A stretch of DNA of 64,000 nucleotides from Bifidobacterium sp. (lineage in GTDB: Bacteria > Actinomycetota > Actinomycetes > Actinomycetales > Bifidobacteriaceae). The stretch lies in assembly GCA_024104275.1 (NCBI GenBank), contig JAGGHK010000001.1, positions 372,001 through 436,000 of the forward strand. Direction: 5' to 3'. Below are positions 52,758-61,834 of the stretch, one piece after another (position 1 is the first letter of the stretch; every line of letters starts with the position of its first letter). The notes under the pieces were generated by a model. That model made no database searches, was not told the DNA's origin, and was given only the letters and a program-made list of their open reading frames with translations. The position numbers were made by a program, and so were the translations under genes.

Positions 52758-53597
52758 TCAGACCGTGTCGGTCACAGGCAGCGGTTCCATCAGTTTCATG
52801 CCTTCATAGCGCAGTTCCTGCGGCCCGTTAGACCAATCGGCGATTGTCGAGATGGCCGGACCACAGTTGAATTCCGCAAGCGTCCAATTACAGCTTCCGT
52901 CAGCCTGCGCGCGGGGCTTTAAGGTTGACCAATAAGCGTTGGGAATGTTGCCGAGCTCATCGACCTCAGGGTCCATGCCAAGCAGCGTCTCCACGGTCGC
53001 TGCGATGAAGGATCCGTGACTGACCAGCATCAGCGTGGTCGGGGTGTCATCCTGTGCATTCTCGTCAAGAAGCTCCAGTACAGCCTTGGCTCCCCTGGCA
53101 CCGACCTGGGTACGGGATTCGACCCCGTACTTGGCTTCGCCTCCTTGGTGTGCTCGCCACGAACGATAGGCTTCTGCATCCATCGCTTTGATTTCCGGAC
53201 GGGTCTTGCCCTCCCATTGCCCGAAGCTGCGTTCGCGCAGACGCTTGTCAAGCGTTACCGGAAGACCGAGGATGTCGGCAAAAGCGTGTGCCGTTTGTGC
53301 GGCACGGAAAAGATCGCTTGACATCACTTTCATCTTCCGTTTGGCCGCAGGTACCTTCTGGTATTCGCTGATATCACTTTGCTCCGCGGCTTTCGGTCCG
53401 GGTTGGGGCAGCAACTCCGGATTGCCGGCGACATTGCTGACCTTGGCCCAGTAATAGCGTTTCGCAAGATCAAGACCGGTCTGATCCACCTGCCATTGGC
53501 CAACAATGTCAAGCGGGACGTCGATCTGCCCTTGCAGGCGGTGAACGACGTTGTAGGACGTCCTTCCGTGACGCAACAAAATGACTTCATCAATCAT
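52758..53597 (-). CDS. Histidine phosphatase family protein (phosphoglycerate mutase-like)
   Basis: A 279-residue enzyme with the RHG motif ILLRHGRTSYNV at the N-terminus, catalytic Glu in RLRERSFGQWEGK, and the second His in LVSHGSFIAA. Start at ATG 53597, with AAAGGAG upstream; the frame runs on to 53789 but is not needed. Substrate not evident: such proteins include phosphoglycerate mutases and broad phosphatases. Its C-terminus (WTLAEFNCGPAIS) resembles that of the partial gene at the right edge, suggesting two paralogues 10 kb apart. Confidence 0.9.
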   Translation of the reverse strand: MIDEVILLRHGRTSYNVVHRLQGQIDVPLDIVGQWQVDQTGLDLAKRYYWAKVSNVAGNPELLPQPGPKAAEQSDISEYQKVPAAKRKMKVMSSDLFRAAQTAHAFADILGLPVTLDKRLRERSFGQWEGKTRPEIKAMDAEAYRSWRAHQGGEAKYGVESRTQVGARGAKAVLELLDENAQDDTPTTLMLVSHGSFIAATVETLLGMDPEVDELGNIPNAYWSTLKPRAQADGSCNWTLAEFNCGPAISTIADWSNGPQELRYEGMKLMEPLPVTDTV

Positions 53598-53731
53598 ATT
53601 CACTCCTTTTGCCGGGTATCCCCTGTCGTCTGACACACAAATGTGTGCCATCTCACTGTTTTCATTGTGCCGCACCCCGCCGATGAAAGGAACGCCGACG
53701 GATCCAGTCATGGTTACCATGCTCACCAAGG

Positions 53732-54895
53732 TCATCTGACCAGCAACATCCATACGGCCCACAGAGCGAAGACGGCCACATACGGCCAAAAATGTGACTT
53801 ACTGATGGCGATGAACTCGCGGATAAAGGCCGTCGGCCAGTAATAGCTTTTGGTATGGCTGCCGATGCCATCGGATTTAAGCCCCATTTTACGGGCGTAT
53901 TCGCTGGCACGGAACACGTGGTAGTCACTGGTGACTACGGCCACGCGGTAAGGGCAAGACATGCGGTTTTTCATTCGCTCGACACGACCGGGCTTGCCTT
54001 CTGGCGATGAGACAGAAGGCGGTACTGAAGAAGATACTGATACTTCTTGATTATTGTTACTGTTTTTAGACGCTGATTGATGTCCCTGCAAATCTGGATT
54101 CCGGGATGCAACGGAATCATTCAAACCGCAACGTTCGTCCATAATCACTTTGGAATTGCGCAGATTTTCCAAGGTCGTGGTGGATCGGTCTTCCTTGATG
54201 ATGTCGTCGGCGGGCACTCCCCTCACTTCGATCAGATAGCGTTTCATCGCCTCGGCCTCGCTGATTTCCTCGTCGGCTCCCTGGCCGCCTGAAACGATGA
54301 ATAGGCCATGCCCGTCCTGCCGGTTCCACAAGTCGACCGCCTTGTCGATTCGCCCGCGCAGCAGCGGCGTCGGTTTGGTGCCTTGCAACCCTGCCCCGAG
54401 AATGATGATGTAATCGTATTTTCGACGTCTTGGAAGGATTCGATAAATCGTGGAATAGAGCAACAGCGCTGCGAACGTGAAGAAGAACCAAAGTCCTTCC
54501 AAGGCAATCAGGGCACCCACGCCTTTGCCCCAGCGGGGCGCATTGAAATATAAAGTCAACGGATAAACCGCAACACAAACCATCATAACCAGGGCGAACA
54601 AAGCAGGCAGGATAGTGGAAAGCGAAAACCCTTCGTGATGGATGACGATAACAGTGTTGACGAACAGGAATCCCACGACGATAACCGGCGTGAACACGGC
54701 CACCAGCACAATCGGGATGAAGGCCCAATCGCGCCAAAAATCAAGCATCAGGGCACCGGAAAGGCTCAACACGAACAACGCGAGCCAAATAGCATTCCGG
54801 AAACGTCGCGGTTCCTGGATGACGGAGAAAACAAGCAGCAAACCTAACAATACGGCAGGCCCATACAATAAAGCAGTCTGCCACCAATCAGTCAC
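53732..54895 (-). CDS. YdcF/DUF218-family membrane protein
   Basis: A 387-residue protein with five or six N-terminal membrane helices (about 1-150), then a DUF218 domain: YIIILGAGLQGTKPTPLLRGRIDKA, IVSGGQGADEEISEAEAMKRYL and STTTLENLRNSK, and later VVTSDYHVFRASEYARKMG. A Ser/Asn-rich loop (about 265-300) interrupts the domain. DUF218 proteins (ElyC, SanA, YdcF) are implicated in envelope metabolism; reaction unknown. The C-terminus ends in another hydrophobic segment. Confidence 0.88.
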   Translation of the reverse strand: MTDWWQTALLYGPAVLLGLLLVFSVIQEPRRFRNAIWLALFVLSLSGALMLDFWRDWAFIPIVLVAVFTPVIVVGFLFVNTVIVIHHEGFSLSTILPALFALVMMVCVAVYPLTLYFNAPRWGKGVGALIALEGLWFFFTFAALLLYSTIYRILPRRRKYDYIIILGAGLQGTKPTPLLRGRIDKAVDLWNRQDGHGLFIVSGGQGADEEISEAEAMKRYLIEVRGVPADDIIKEDRSTTTLENLRNSKVIMDERCGLNDSVASRNPDLQGHQSASKNSNNNQEVSVSSSVPPSVSSPEGKPGRVERMKNRMSCPYRVAVVTSDYHVFRASEYARKMGLKSDGIGSHTKSYYWPTAFIREFIAISKSHFWPYVAVFALWAVWMLLVR

Positions 54896-55068
54896 CGTTC
54901 GTCTCCCCTGTCATTCCTATTTTTTCAAGCATTGAGTATTTATTTTGTATATTTGATACGTTTGCATGCTTTGGATTTGCGTATTCGACGTTCTTTACCT
55001 ATCGGCTTTGCCGCTCTTGCGACGTTCTTGCGAACCGTAAGAACGGCAAAACTCCTCTTCTATGACGT

Positions 55069-56640
55069 TCAGGCCTTACGCTCGTTGATGTCGGCAAGAC
55101 CGGAGACATCGCTGGCATAGAAGCGGGACAAATCACCGGCGAACTTCTTGATGCTTTTCGGGGCGGTATAGAGCATGTGCCCTGCCGGGTAATAAGTGAA
55201 CGCCACGTTTCCGCGCAACGGCTTGGGCAGCTCCATATGGTCGATGTCGTATTCGGTCTGGTTGAACGGCGTACACAGGTCGTAGATGCCGTTGCCGATC
55301 ATCACCTTCAGAGTCGGTTCGTGGGCAATGGCTGCGGCGAGATCCGTCGTTACCAGCGGGAACGGGATATGCGGGCCCCAAGACGTCTTGGCACCTTCCG
55401 GCAGCGTGTGCCACCAGGTCCATCCCTTGCCGGGTTCCATGGAATCCCAGTCGAAATCGGCGAAACCACGGCGTTCCTCGGTGCCGTCCCAGCCGAGTTC
55501 GTCACGCAGGTAGGCGTTGGCGACGCTGGAATAGGCGGGGTCGAGGAAACTGTCGTCGACCACGAAGGTCTCTTCCTGGGCGGTGCGGTCGAGGTCGTAG
55601 CCCTTCGAGCGACCGTCGTAGCGACCGACGATCATGCCGGTGTCTTCACCGCTGTTGCGGCGAAGCAATTCCTTGCGGAAGCGCATGTCTACGACTCGCA
55701 GGTCGGAGTCGTAGACGTACCGCTCATCGAGCCCGGTCAATTCCGCGTAACGTTTGGCGACGTTGCGCTTCGTGTTTTCGTCGATGGCATCGCCTTGCGC
55801 CAAGGCGGTGCGTAGCTCTCCGTTGGCGAATTCACGCGCGACGTTCAGATGCGTTGCGATGTCCACGTCCTGGCCGGCCTTGCCGTGGTAATGTGCGACC
55901 GTGGCGAACGTCGGGAAATAGCCGATGTAGAACTGGTCGGAGGTGTCGAACGTATGGGCATAATCCAAAATGTTCGAAATCAAAACGAGACCGTTGAGCG
56001 CGACCCCGTCCTGCTGAAGCCGGTACGACAATGCCGCTCCGCGCGTGGTGCCATAGGATTCGCCCAGCACGTATTTCGGCGAGTTCCAGCGGTGGAAGCG
56101 GGTCAGATAGGCGCGAATGAACGCGCTGAAGCCTTTGACGTCGCCATCAACGGAATAGAGCTCCTTCTTGGCCTTTTCAGCAATCTGCGAGAATCCGGCG
56201 CCCGGTGCGTCGATGAAAACGATGTCGGAATAGGGCAGCATGGTGTAGGGGTTGTCTTTCAGACCATAGGGAGCTGCAGGAACCGGAGCGGCATCGGGGA
56301 TGTCGATTCGCTTGGGACCCAGCGACCCCATCATCAGGAATGTCGAGGATGAGCCGGGGCCGCCATTGAAGATGAAGGTGACCGGACGCGAGGTGTCGGT
56401 TTTGCCGGTTTCATCACTCAGTTCGAAAGCGGTATAGAAATCGCTGGCCGCAGGTTTCACATCCTTGGTATCGATGGTGATGGTCCCGACGGTCGCCCGA
56501 TAATGAATCGTCTCACCGTTGAGTTCCATAGTGTGATTTGTCGTGCGTTCGCCGGTCGGCCGAAGTTTCGGCTCCGCCGGCTTCTCGGTTGGCATATTTT
56601 CCTTGGCATTGGTTTGCACCGATGACGCTTCCTCGCTCAT
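55069..56640 (-). CDS. S10-family serine carboxypeptidase
   Basis: A 523-residue alpha/beta hydrolase of peptidase family S10. Signature: oxyanion region FIFNGGPGSSST, catalytic Ser in YVLGESYGTTRGA, Asp in GNGIYDLCTPF, and His in YPAGHML. No signal peptide or membrane helix is seen, so it is probably cytosolic, with a role in peptide degradation. An AAGGAG site precedes ATG 56640. S10 enzymes are mainly eukaryotic but are regularly found in bifidobacteria. Confidence 0.92.
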   Translation of the reverse strand: MSEEASSVQTNAKENMPTEKPAEPKLRPTGERTTNHTMELNGETIHYRATVGTITIDTKDVKPAASDFYTAFELSDETGKTDTSRPVTFIFNGGPGSSSTFLMMGSLGPKRIDIPDAAPVPAAPYGLKDNPYTMLPYSDIVFIDAPGAGFSQIAEKAKKELYSVDGDVKGFSAFIRAYLTRFHRWNSPKYVLGESYGTTRGAALSYRLQQDGVALNGLVLISNILDYAHTFDTSDQFYIGYFPTFATVAHYHGKAGQDVDIATHLNVAREFANGELRTALAQGDAIDENTKRNVAKRYAELTGLDERYVYDSDLRVVDMRFRKELLRRNSGEDTGMIVGRYDGRSKGYDLDRTAQEETFVVDDSFLDPAYSSVANAYLRDELGWDGTEERRGFADFDWDSMEPGKGWTWWHTLPEGAKTSWGPHIPFPLVTTDLAAAIAHEPTLKVMIGNGIYDLCTPFNQTEYDIDHMELPKPLRGNVAFTYYPAGHMLYTAPKSIKKFAGDLSRFYASDVSGLADINERKA

Positions 56641-56765
56641 TTCGTAACTCCTTGGATTGACTGCTGTTCTTCTTCAAGCCTAACGCAGAGCCGTCTCAAT
56701 GAAATATCCGGGAAACGAAGCAATACTCAAAACCGAAACCGCGTCTACGCCGATGTGGCCAGAAC

Positions 56766-56803
56766 AAATGAAAAAGGCTTTTGAGGATTTCCTCAAAAGC
56801 CTT
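56766..56803 (-). terminator. Terminator downstream of tRNA-Ala
   Basis: Perfect 13-bp stem AAGGCTTTTGAGG (56774-56786) / CCTCAAAAGCCTT (56791-56803) and TTTTTCATTTG on the minus strand, six bases past the tRNA. Confidence 0.92.
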
Positions 56804-56808
56804 AACCG

Positions 56809-56881
56809 TGGAGCTAGGGAGATTCGAACTCCCGACCCCCTCCATGCCATGGAGATGCGCTACCAGCTGCGCCATAGCCCC
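56809..56881 (-). tRNA. tRNA-Ala (anticodon GGC)
   Basis: 73 bases without CCA. Acceptor GGGGCTA/TAGCTCC (one G-T), discriminator A, D arm GCGC-AGCTGGTA-GCGC, anticodon arm TCTCC-ATGGCAT-GGAGG with anticodon GGC, variable loop GGGTC, T arm GGGAG-TTCGAAT-CTCCC. The GCGACACGCC motif lies 71 bases upstream (56952-56961). Confidence 0.96.
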
Positions 56882-57126
56882 ATTCTTTTAAGTTGCTGGC
56901 CTCTTGCGAAGCCTTAGATATCCTACAACAAACTGGCCCGATGACCAAACCGGCGTGTCGCTAAAGGATTATCAACAACAATCGAAAGAAGACGACACCA
57001 TGGTTTTGTTCGATTACCACTCTTAGAAAAACCAAGAGAACGCAATGGAACAAAACATACAAAGAGAATACAAACGCAAGGAAAGTCAGACTAAAAAGAC
57101 TTATGCCAGTCCTTGTCCAACCGTAC

Positions 57127-58389
57127 TCATTTCGCAGTGCCTGACGTCCCGGTAGTGCTGCCTCCCGACTGAGAACTGGAAGTGGAACCAGACTCATTGC
57201 CGCCGGTACCCGTGCCGCTTGAAGTCGAACCTCCCGTGGAACCGGAGTCTGTAGCACCGCTGCCAGTGCCCGTACTGCCATGCGAGGAATCCGTGGAACC
57301 ACTGCTGGAACCAGTTGAATCCGAACTCGTGCCGCCAGTGGTTGTACCAGAATTGCTGTTGCCAGAATTGCTGCCGTTTGAATTGCCTGAGCCAGTGGTG
57401 CCGGAATTATTGGAAGTCGACCCGCTCTGCGAACCGGAATCAGAGGTGGAACCGGAGTTGTTCTGATTGGTCGTTCCGTTGTTCTTTTGCGTGTCGCCGT
57501 CGGTTTTCTGGTTGTTGTCGGTCGAGGTATTGCCCGAATCGTTTTGCTGTCTGCGGTTCTTGGTGGCCGAGTTGGTGACGATATTGCGCACCACATCGTC
57601 GGTCCCCTGCCCCTTCGTGGCCAGCGAAATGATTCCAGCAGTGATTCCTACTGCAACCAAAGCGCTGACGACAGCGACCACGATTGCCAGCCGCTTGTAG
57701 CGCTTCTGTTTCGAGGAATCAAACACGCGAATATGGCCATCACTCTGCCCTGGACCACCCTTGAGCTTTTGGCCGTTAAGGGCTTTGGTCGAATCTGAGA
57801 CCGTTTTTGCCGCCTCTTTTTGACCGACCGTCGCCATCACACTGGTCTTGCCCGAAGCCGAAGGTGTCAGTACTTGTGTTGCATCCGACTCAGCTTTGGC
57901 GTTTTCTGCGGCATTCTTATTGCTGGCGTTCTTGCCGTCCTTAGCATTTGCAGCCAAGGTCTTGGTTGCATCTTTCCGCCCTGAGGCTTGCTCGGCTTTT
58001 TGGGTACGCGCCAAAGCAGCCAGACTCGGCGACGTTCCATCCATGCGCAACACCGGCGCACCGGAAACACCTTGAGCCGGATTCGCCAATCGACCATGAT
58101 ATTGGACATCGGAACCAATAACCCGTGTTTCGTCATCAGAACCCGTACTGACAGCACCTTGCTGTTCCCCATCATCGCTCTGAGGGACGTTTCCCTGCAA
58201 TTTCCTGCCGGATTCGTTGAGCACATTCTGATAGATCTGCGAGGCCACCGCAGACACGATGGAACCAACCGCCACACCGATCACGGAACCTGCGATACCG
58301 ATTTTGGCCGAGAGCAGGAACGAAGTGACCGCAGCAAGCGCACCGGCTATGATCTGCGAGACCGAAATCCCCTTGAAAAAATTCTTCAT
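57127..58389 (-). CDS. Membrane protein with long Ser/Gly/Thr-rich tail, unknown
   Basis: A 420-residue protein. The N-terminus has two close hydrophobic segments rich in Gly, Ala and Ile (about 7-55, GALAAVTSFLLSAK and GSVIGVAVGSIVS), then a charged cytoplasmic region of about 170 residues. A third membrane helix (LAIVVAVVSALVAVGITAGII) lies at about 230-255. The last 140 residues are almost only Ser, Gly, Thr, Asn and Asp, presumably extracellular. No LPxTG anchor or catalytic motif. ATG 58389 is preferred to a TTG at 58398. Function unknown. Confidence 0.75.
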   Translation of the reverse strand: MKNFFKGISVSQIIAGALAAVTSFLLSAKIGIAGSVIGVAVGSIVSAVASQIYQNVLNESGRKLQGNVPQSDDGEQQGAVSTGSDDETRVIGSDVQYHGRLANPAQGVSGAPVLRMDGTSPSLAALARTQKAEQASGRKDATKTLAANAKDGKNASNKNAAENAKAESDATQVLTPSASGKTSVMATVGQKEAAKTVSDSTKALNGQKLKGGPGQSDGHIRVFDSSKQKRYKRLAIVVAVVSALVAVGITAGIISLATKGQGTDDVVRNIVTNSATKNRRQQNDSGNTSTDNNQKTDGDTQKNNGTTNQNNSGSTSDSGSQSGSTSNNSGTTGSGNSNGSNSGNSNSGTTTGGTSSDSTGSSSGSTDSSHGSTGTGSGATDSGSTGGSTSSGTGTGGNESGSTSSSQSGGSTTGTSGTAK

Positions 58390-58540
58390 GATACACAAGG
58401 TTAACGGAAAGAAATAGGAAAAAGCTGAAAGCCGACAAAACCTTGCCGAACGCTTACAGGACGACTATTTCGCATGACGGAATCCAATGAGGAAACGCCA
58501 TTTACTTTCTCATCTCATCTGCAAGAAATTTTTCCTTACT

Positions 58541-59605
58541 TCACTTCTTGCGCCGATCGTGCGCCCAATCCTCCACCCGACGGAACAGATTGACGATGAC
58601 CGAACGGTCCACGATGGACATCAACACCGCCATGAAAATCAACGCAAAACCGATCAGCGTCGTCAATGTCAATGCAGTTCCCCAAAACAGGATCGAAAAC
58701 AGTTCGGAAAACAGGCTTTCCGTACACATCACCACGGAAGCAGAGGACGCGGAGACGTGGGCGAGACCGATGTTCTGCATGAGCTGGGCCAAGGTCGTGG
58801 CGCCGATGAACAGGTAGAGGAAGCTTACGACGATTTTCGGTTCCAGCCATGAGGCGTTCGGCAAGGGTTCGGTCAGCAGTGCGCCGATCAGGAACAACAC
58901 GCAGGCCACGGCGAACTGGACGAAGGTGACCGCGATGGCATTGAATTTCTTGGAATAGATGCCAAGATAGGTCAGGTTGAAGGAGAAGATGACGGCGCAA
59001 CCGATGGTGAGCCAGTCACCCAACGACAAGGAAAGCGAGAAGCTGCCGGGTTTCAGCGAGACGAAACCGACACCGATCAGGCAGATGACACCGGCGATGA
59101 TGTTGATGTTATGCGGCCTGTTTTTCGTGGCGAACCAGGCGGCGAACGGCGTGAGTACGCAATAGGAAGCGGTCAGGAACGCACTTCTGCCGGGGTCGAT
59201 CGTCAAAAGCCCCTTGGTCTGCAGCACCATCGTTCCCCAATAGGTGGCTCCGACGATAAGGGCGGGAACAAGCATTGACTTTTTAAGCGCGGGAATGATG
59301 CTTCTATGGAACAGCAGCAGCATGATCAGGCACGCGCCTCCGGTACGCATGGCCATGAGCCATTGCGCGGTTATCGCCGCCATCGCGATTTTGGCGACCA
59401 GATAGCTACCACCCCAAAGTGCGGCGCAGCACAGCAGCATAAGACAAGCCAGATTGGGCGGAAAATTGCGGGAAAGACGGCTGCGCAGACCTTGGAAACC
59501 ACGGCGTCCAGTGCCTTTCGACGCAAGGTAGGCAGCAAATGAATGGGCCACGGCCTTCTCCCCCTTGTTCATCTTCGACATGCTCGCGTGAATATCAGCT
59601 GCCAT
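58541..59605 (-). CDS. EamA/DMT-superfamily transporter
   Basis: A 354-residue membrane protein with ten hydrophobic segments in two EamA repeats. Repeat 1 starts at ACLMLLCCAALWGGSYLVAKIAM (about residue 53) and repeat 2 at LGDWLTIGCAVIFSFNLTYLGIYS; the second ends with ASSASVVMCTESLFSELFSILFWG, a typical conserved segment. A basic cytoplasmic N-terminus of 50 residues precedes it. Substrates of this family are metabolites such as amino acids or nucleotide precursors; not predictable here. AAGG lies seven bases before ATG 59605. Confidence 0.88.
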   Translation of the reverse strand: MAADIHASMSKMNKGEKAVAHSFAAYLASKGTGRRGFQGLRSRLSRNFPPNLACLMLLCCAALWGGSYLVAKIAMAAITAQWLMAMRTGGACLIMLLLFHRSIIPALKKSMLVPALIVGATYWGTMVLQTKGLLTIDPGRSAFLTASYCVLTPFAAWFATKNRPHNINIIAGVICLIGVGFVSLKPGSFSLSLSLGDWLTIGCAVIFSFNLTYLGIYSKKFNAIAVTFVQFAVACVLFLIGALLTEPLPNASWLEPKIVVSFLYLFIGATTLAQLMQNIGLAHVSASSASVVMCTESLFSELFSILFWGTALTLTTLIGFALIFMAVLMSIVDRSVIVNLFRRVEDWAHDRRKK

Positions 59606-60026
59606 GCCGGGCCTTCTCTTTCATCTTCCGTCTCAGGCGAAGCACCTCAACATTCTGCGCCAGCTATGTTTCTCTTCACATCCGACACCAAAACAACCAT
59701 GGGGCACATCGCTTCAACAGACATTTAAACCACATATGTTGTTATCTAAATTAGGTCATCTTTCCATCGCGACACGCCTAGAAATACAACGAAATCACTG
59801 CAGGATGAACTTTTCACGCGTTGGTTACATTTCTGTATCACAGGGTCGCGGATTCGAGCGCTGAAAGCGGGAAACCCAACCACGCAATGCATTTTCCTTC
59901 CGGCTGTTTCCCGGATCGAACCGGATAGGTGCGGTGAGCAATGTCACACGATTTGATTAACGAACACGGGCTTCAAGACGTAAGATGGAAGCGTATAGAA
60001 AGCAGTTCGATTGAAAGGACAGCATT
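59606..60026. other. Intergenic region between divergent EamA and PNPOx-like genes
   Basis: No gene or tRNA seen. It contains one copy of GCGACACGCC on the plus strand (59769-59778), about 250 bases before the PNPOx-like gene, and a weak promoter for that gene (TTCAAG 59972-59977, 16 bases, TATAGA 59994-59999). Confidence 0.5.
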
Positions 60027-60431
60027 ATGGCTACTCTTACCCCTGAAATGAAGGAATTCATCAACAACAATCTCGCGTGGATCGCGACGGTGAGCAAGGA
60101 AGGCCAGCTCGATCTCGGCCCGAAGATGTCGATGTTCGTGCTCGACGACAACCACCTCGCCTATCACGAGCGCACCGCCGGTCAGCACTATAAGAACCTC
60201 GAAGACGGCAGCCCGCTGGTCATCTGCTTCGCCAACCTCGAACAGAAGAAGGGCTACCGCTTCCGCGGCAACGTGACTCTGCACTCCGACGACGCGATTT
60301 ACGACGAGCAGGTCAAGGTGGCCGAGAAGAACGGCACCAAGAAGCCCGCCACCATCCCGGTGCTCGAGATCACCGAGATTCAGGACCTCTCCGCTGGCCC
60401 CAAGGCCGGCACCACCATCAGCAAGGACTGA
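60027..60431 (+). CDS. Pyridoxamine 5'-phosphate oxidase-family (FMN-binding split-barrel) protein
   Basis: A 134-residue protein of the PNPOx-like split-barrel fold: LAWIATVSKEGQLDLGPKMSMFVLDD resembles the FMN/F420-binding N-terminal strands, and FANLEQKKGYRFRGNVTL the central barrel. It is too short for true PdxH and lacks the PdxH C-terminal signature, so the reaction is unknown. GAAAGGACA precedes ATG 60027. Base use is strongly GC-ending, suggesting good expression. A terminator follows. Confidence 0.88.
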   Translation: MATLTPEMKEFINNNLAWIATVSKEGQLDLGPKMSMFVLDDNHLAYHERTAGQHYKNLEDGSPLVICFANLEQKKGYRFRGNVTLHSDDAIYDEQVKVAEKNGTKKPATIPVLEITEIQDLSAGPKAGTTISKD

Positions 60432-60488
60432 ATATTGCTGAGAATGGTTTGAATCTTCAATGTTATGGTTTCAAGCCATTGATCAGAT

Positions 60489-60520
60489 GAGGGTCTCCAA
60501 ACCGGAGGCCCTCGTTTTTT
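60489..60520 (+). terminator. Terminator downstream of the PNPOx-like gene
   Basis: Stem GAGGGTCTCC / GGAGGCCCTC around AAACC, then TTTTTT at 60515-60520. Confidence 0.9.
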
Positions 60521-60722
60521 ATGCGGTTTTGTATATGCTTATGGGAATTTTGCTGAACTATTCGTTCTTTTTTCCTCAACTCAGAGCATCGTTATCAGCT
60601 CTCGGCGCATCGTCTTCTCGACAAGCCGAAAACAATGGTTGCTTCCCGACCCTGCGGGACAATGGAAACCAAGGGTCATCGACCCGTAGCAAATCTTCTC
60701 ATAACGAAAGGAATACATAGTT

Positions 60723-61682
60723 ATGGCAGAAAATCGCATCAATGTCGGCCAAAGTGATCTCAAGGTCTTCCCGCTGGTACTGGGAGGCAACACCTTCGGT
60801 TGGACCAGCGATGACAAGACCAGCGACGCCGTGCTCGACAAGTACGTAGAAGCAAGTGGCAATTTTGTCGACACTGCCGATGTCTATTCGGCTTGGGTCC
60901 CGGGGCATTCCGGTGGCGAATCCGAAATCGTGCTCGGCCGGTGGCTCGCCACCCGCAAAAACCGTGGCGATATAGTCATCGCCACCAAGGTGAGCGAACA
61001 CCCGCAATATCCCGGGCTTTCCGCCAAGAACATCGCTGCGGCCGCCGACGAATCTCTGCTGAGACTCGGAACCGATTACATCGACCTTTATTACGCGCAT
61101 TTCGACCACAAGGATACCCCGCTTGAGGAAACCGTCGCAGCCTTCGACAAGCTGGTCAAGTCCGGCAAGATCCGCGCCATCGGCATTTCCAACTTCTCGG
61201 CCGACCGCATCGAGGAATGGTTCAGGATCGCCCGCGAAAACGGCTATACCCTGCCTGTCGCCCTCGAACCGCAATACAATCTCGTCTTTCGTGGCAATTA
61301 TGAGAAGACGCTGGCTCCCGTCGCCAAGCGCGAGCAGCTTTCCGTGTTCCCCTACTTTGCCTTGGCCGCAGGCTTCCTGACCGGCAAGTACCGTTCGGCC
61401 GCCGACGCCGAGGGCAAGGCACGTCAGGGCATGGTCTCCGACTATCTGACGCATGACGGCTTTGCACTGATCGACGTGCTCGACAAGGTCGCCAAGGCCC
61501 ACAACGTCGCCATCGCCACCGTTTCTCTGGCATGGCTGCGCCATCGCCCGCAGGTCGCCGCCCCCATCGTCTCAGCCCGTATCCCCGAGCAACTGCCCGA
61601 TCTGCTGGCTTCCAGCACACTCGCGTTGAGTGATGCCGAGGTCGCGGAGCTCAACAAGGCTTCGGAGCCGTTCGCCGAATAA
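60723..61682 (+). CDS. Aldo/keto reductase
   Basis: A 319-residue TIM-barrel oxidoreductase. The catalytic tetrad is visible: Asp and Tyr in FVDTADVYS, Lys in VIATKVS, and His in DLYYAHFDH. The C-terminal NADP-binding part reads PIVSARIPEQL. AAAGGA precedes ATG 60723. It stands alone between terminators. Possible roles include reducing aldehydes; in principle it could act on lactaldehyde from the fucose pathway, but nothing in the sequence shows that. Confidence 0.92.
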   Translation: MAENRINVGQSDLKVFPLVLGGNTFGWTSDDKTSDAVLDKYVEASGNFVDTADVYSAWVPGHSGGESEIVLGRWLATRKNRGDIVIATKVSEHPQYPGLSAKNIAAAADESLLRLGTDYIDLYYAHFDHKDTPLEETVAAFDKLVKSGKIRAIGISNFSADRIEEWFRIARENGYTLPVALEPQYNLVFRGNYEKTLAPVAKREQLSVFPYFALAAGFLTGKYRSAADAEGKARQGMVSDYLTHDGFALIDVLDKVAKAHNVAIATVSLAWLRHRPQVAAPIVSARIPEQLPDLLASSTLALSDAEVAELNKASEPFAE

Positions 61683-61755
61683 CAACGCACGATAAGGGCT
61701 TGGCGAAGGTTGTCCGAACCGACCAACCCGGAACCGGCCCTAGACAAATAAAGCA

Positions 61756-61797
61756 ATTCCCATCCTGATTTCAGCAATCATAGATGGGAATTTCGTT
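61756..61797 (+). terminator. Terminator downstream of the aldo/keto reductase gene
   Basis: Perfect 9-bp stem ATTCCCATC (61756-61764) / GATGGGAAT (61783-61791), then TTCGTTTCT. Confidence 0.75.
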
Positions 61798-61834
61798 TCT
61801 ATTGGCCTCGCAAGTAATTTTGCCTAGCCATCAT

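Noticed and set aside
55023-55046. Terminator downstream of the S10 peptidase gene
   Set aside because: The CGTTCTT/AAGAACG stem has no T tract after it on the minus strand.
59769-59890. Possible tRNA or small RNA gene
   Set aside because: GGTTCGA-like bases occur (GGATTCGAGC), but no cloverleaf can be formed.
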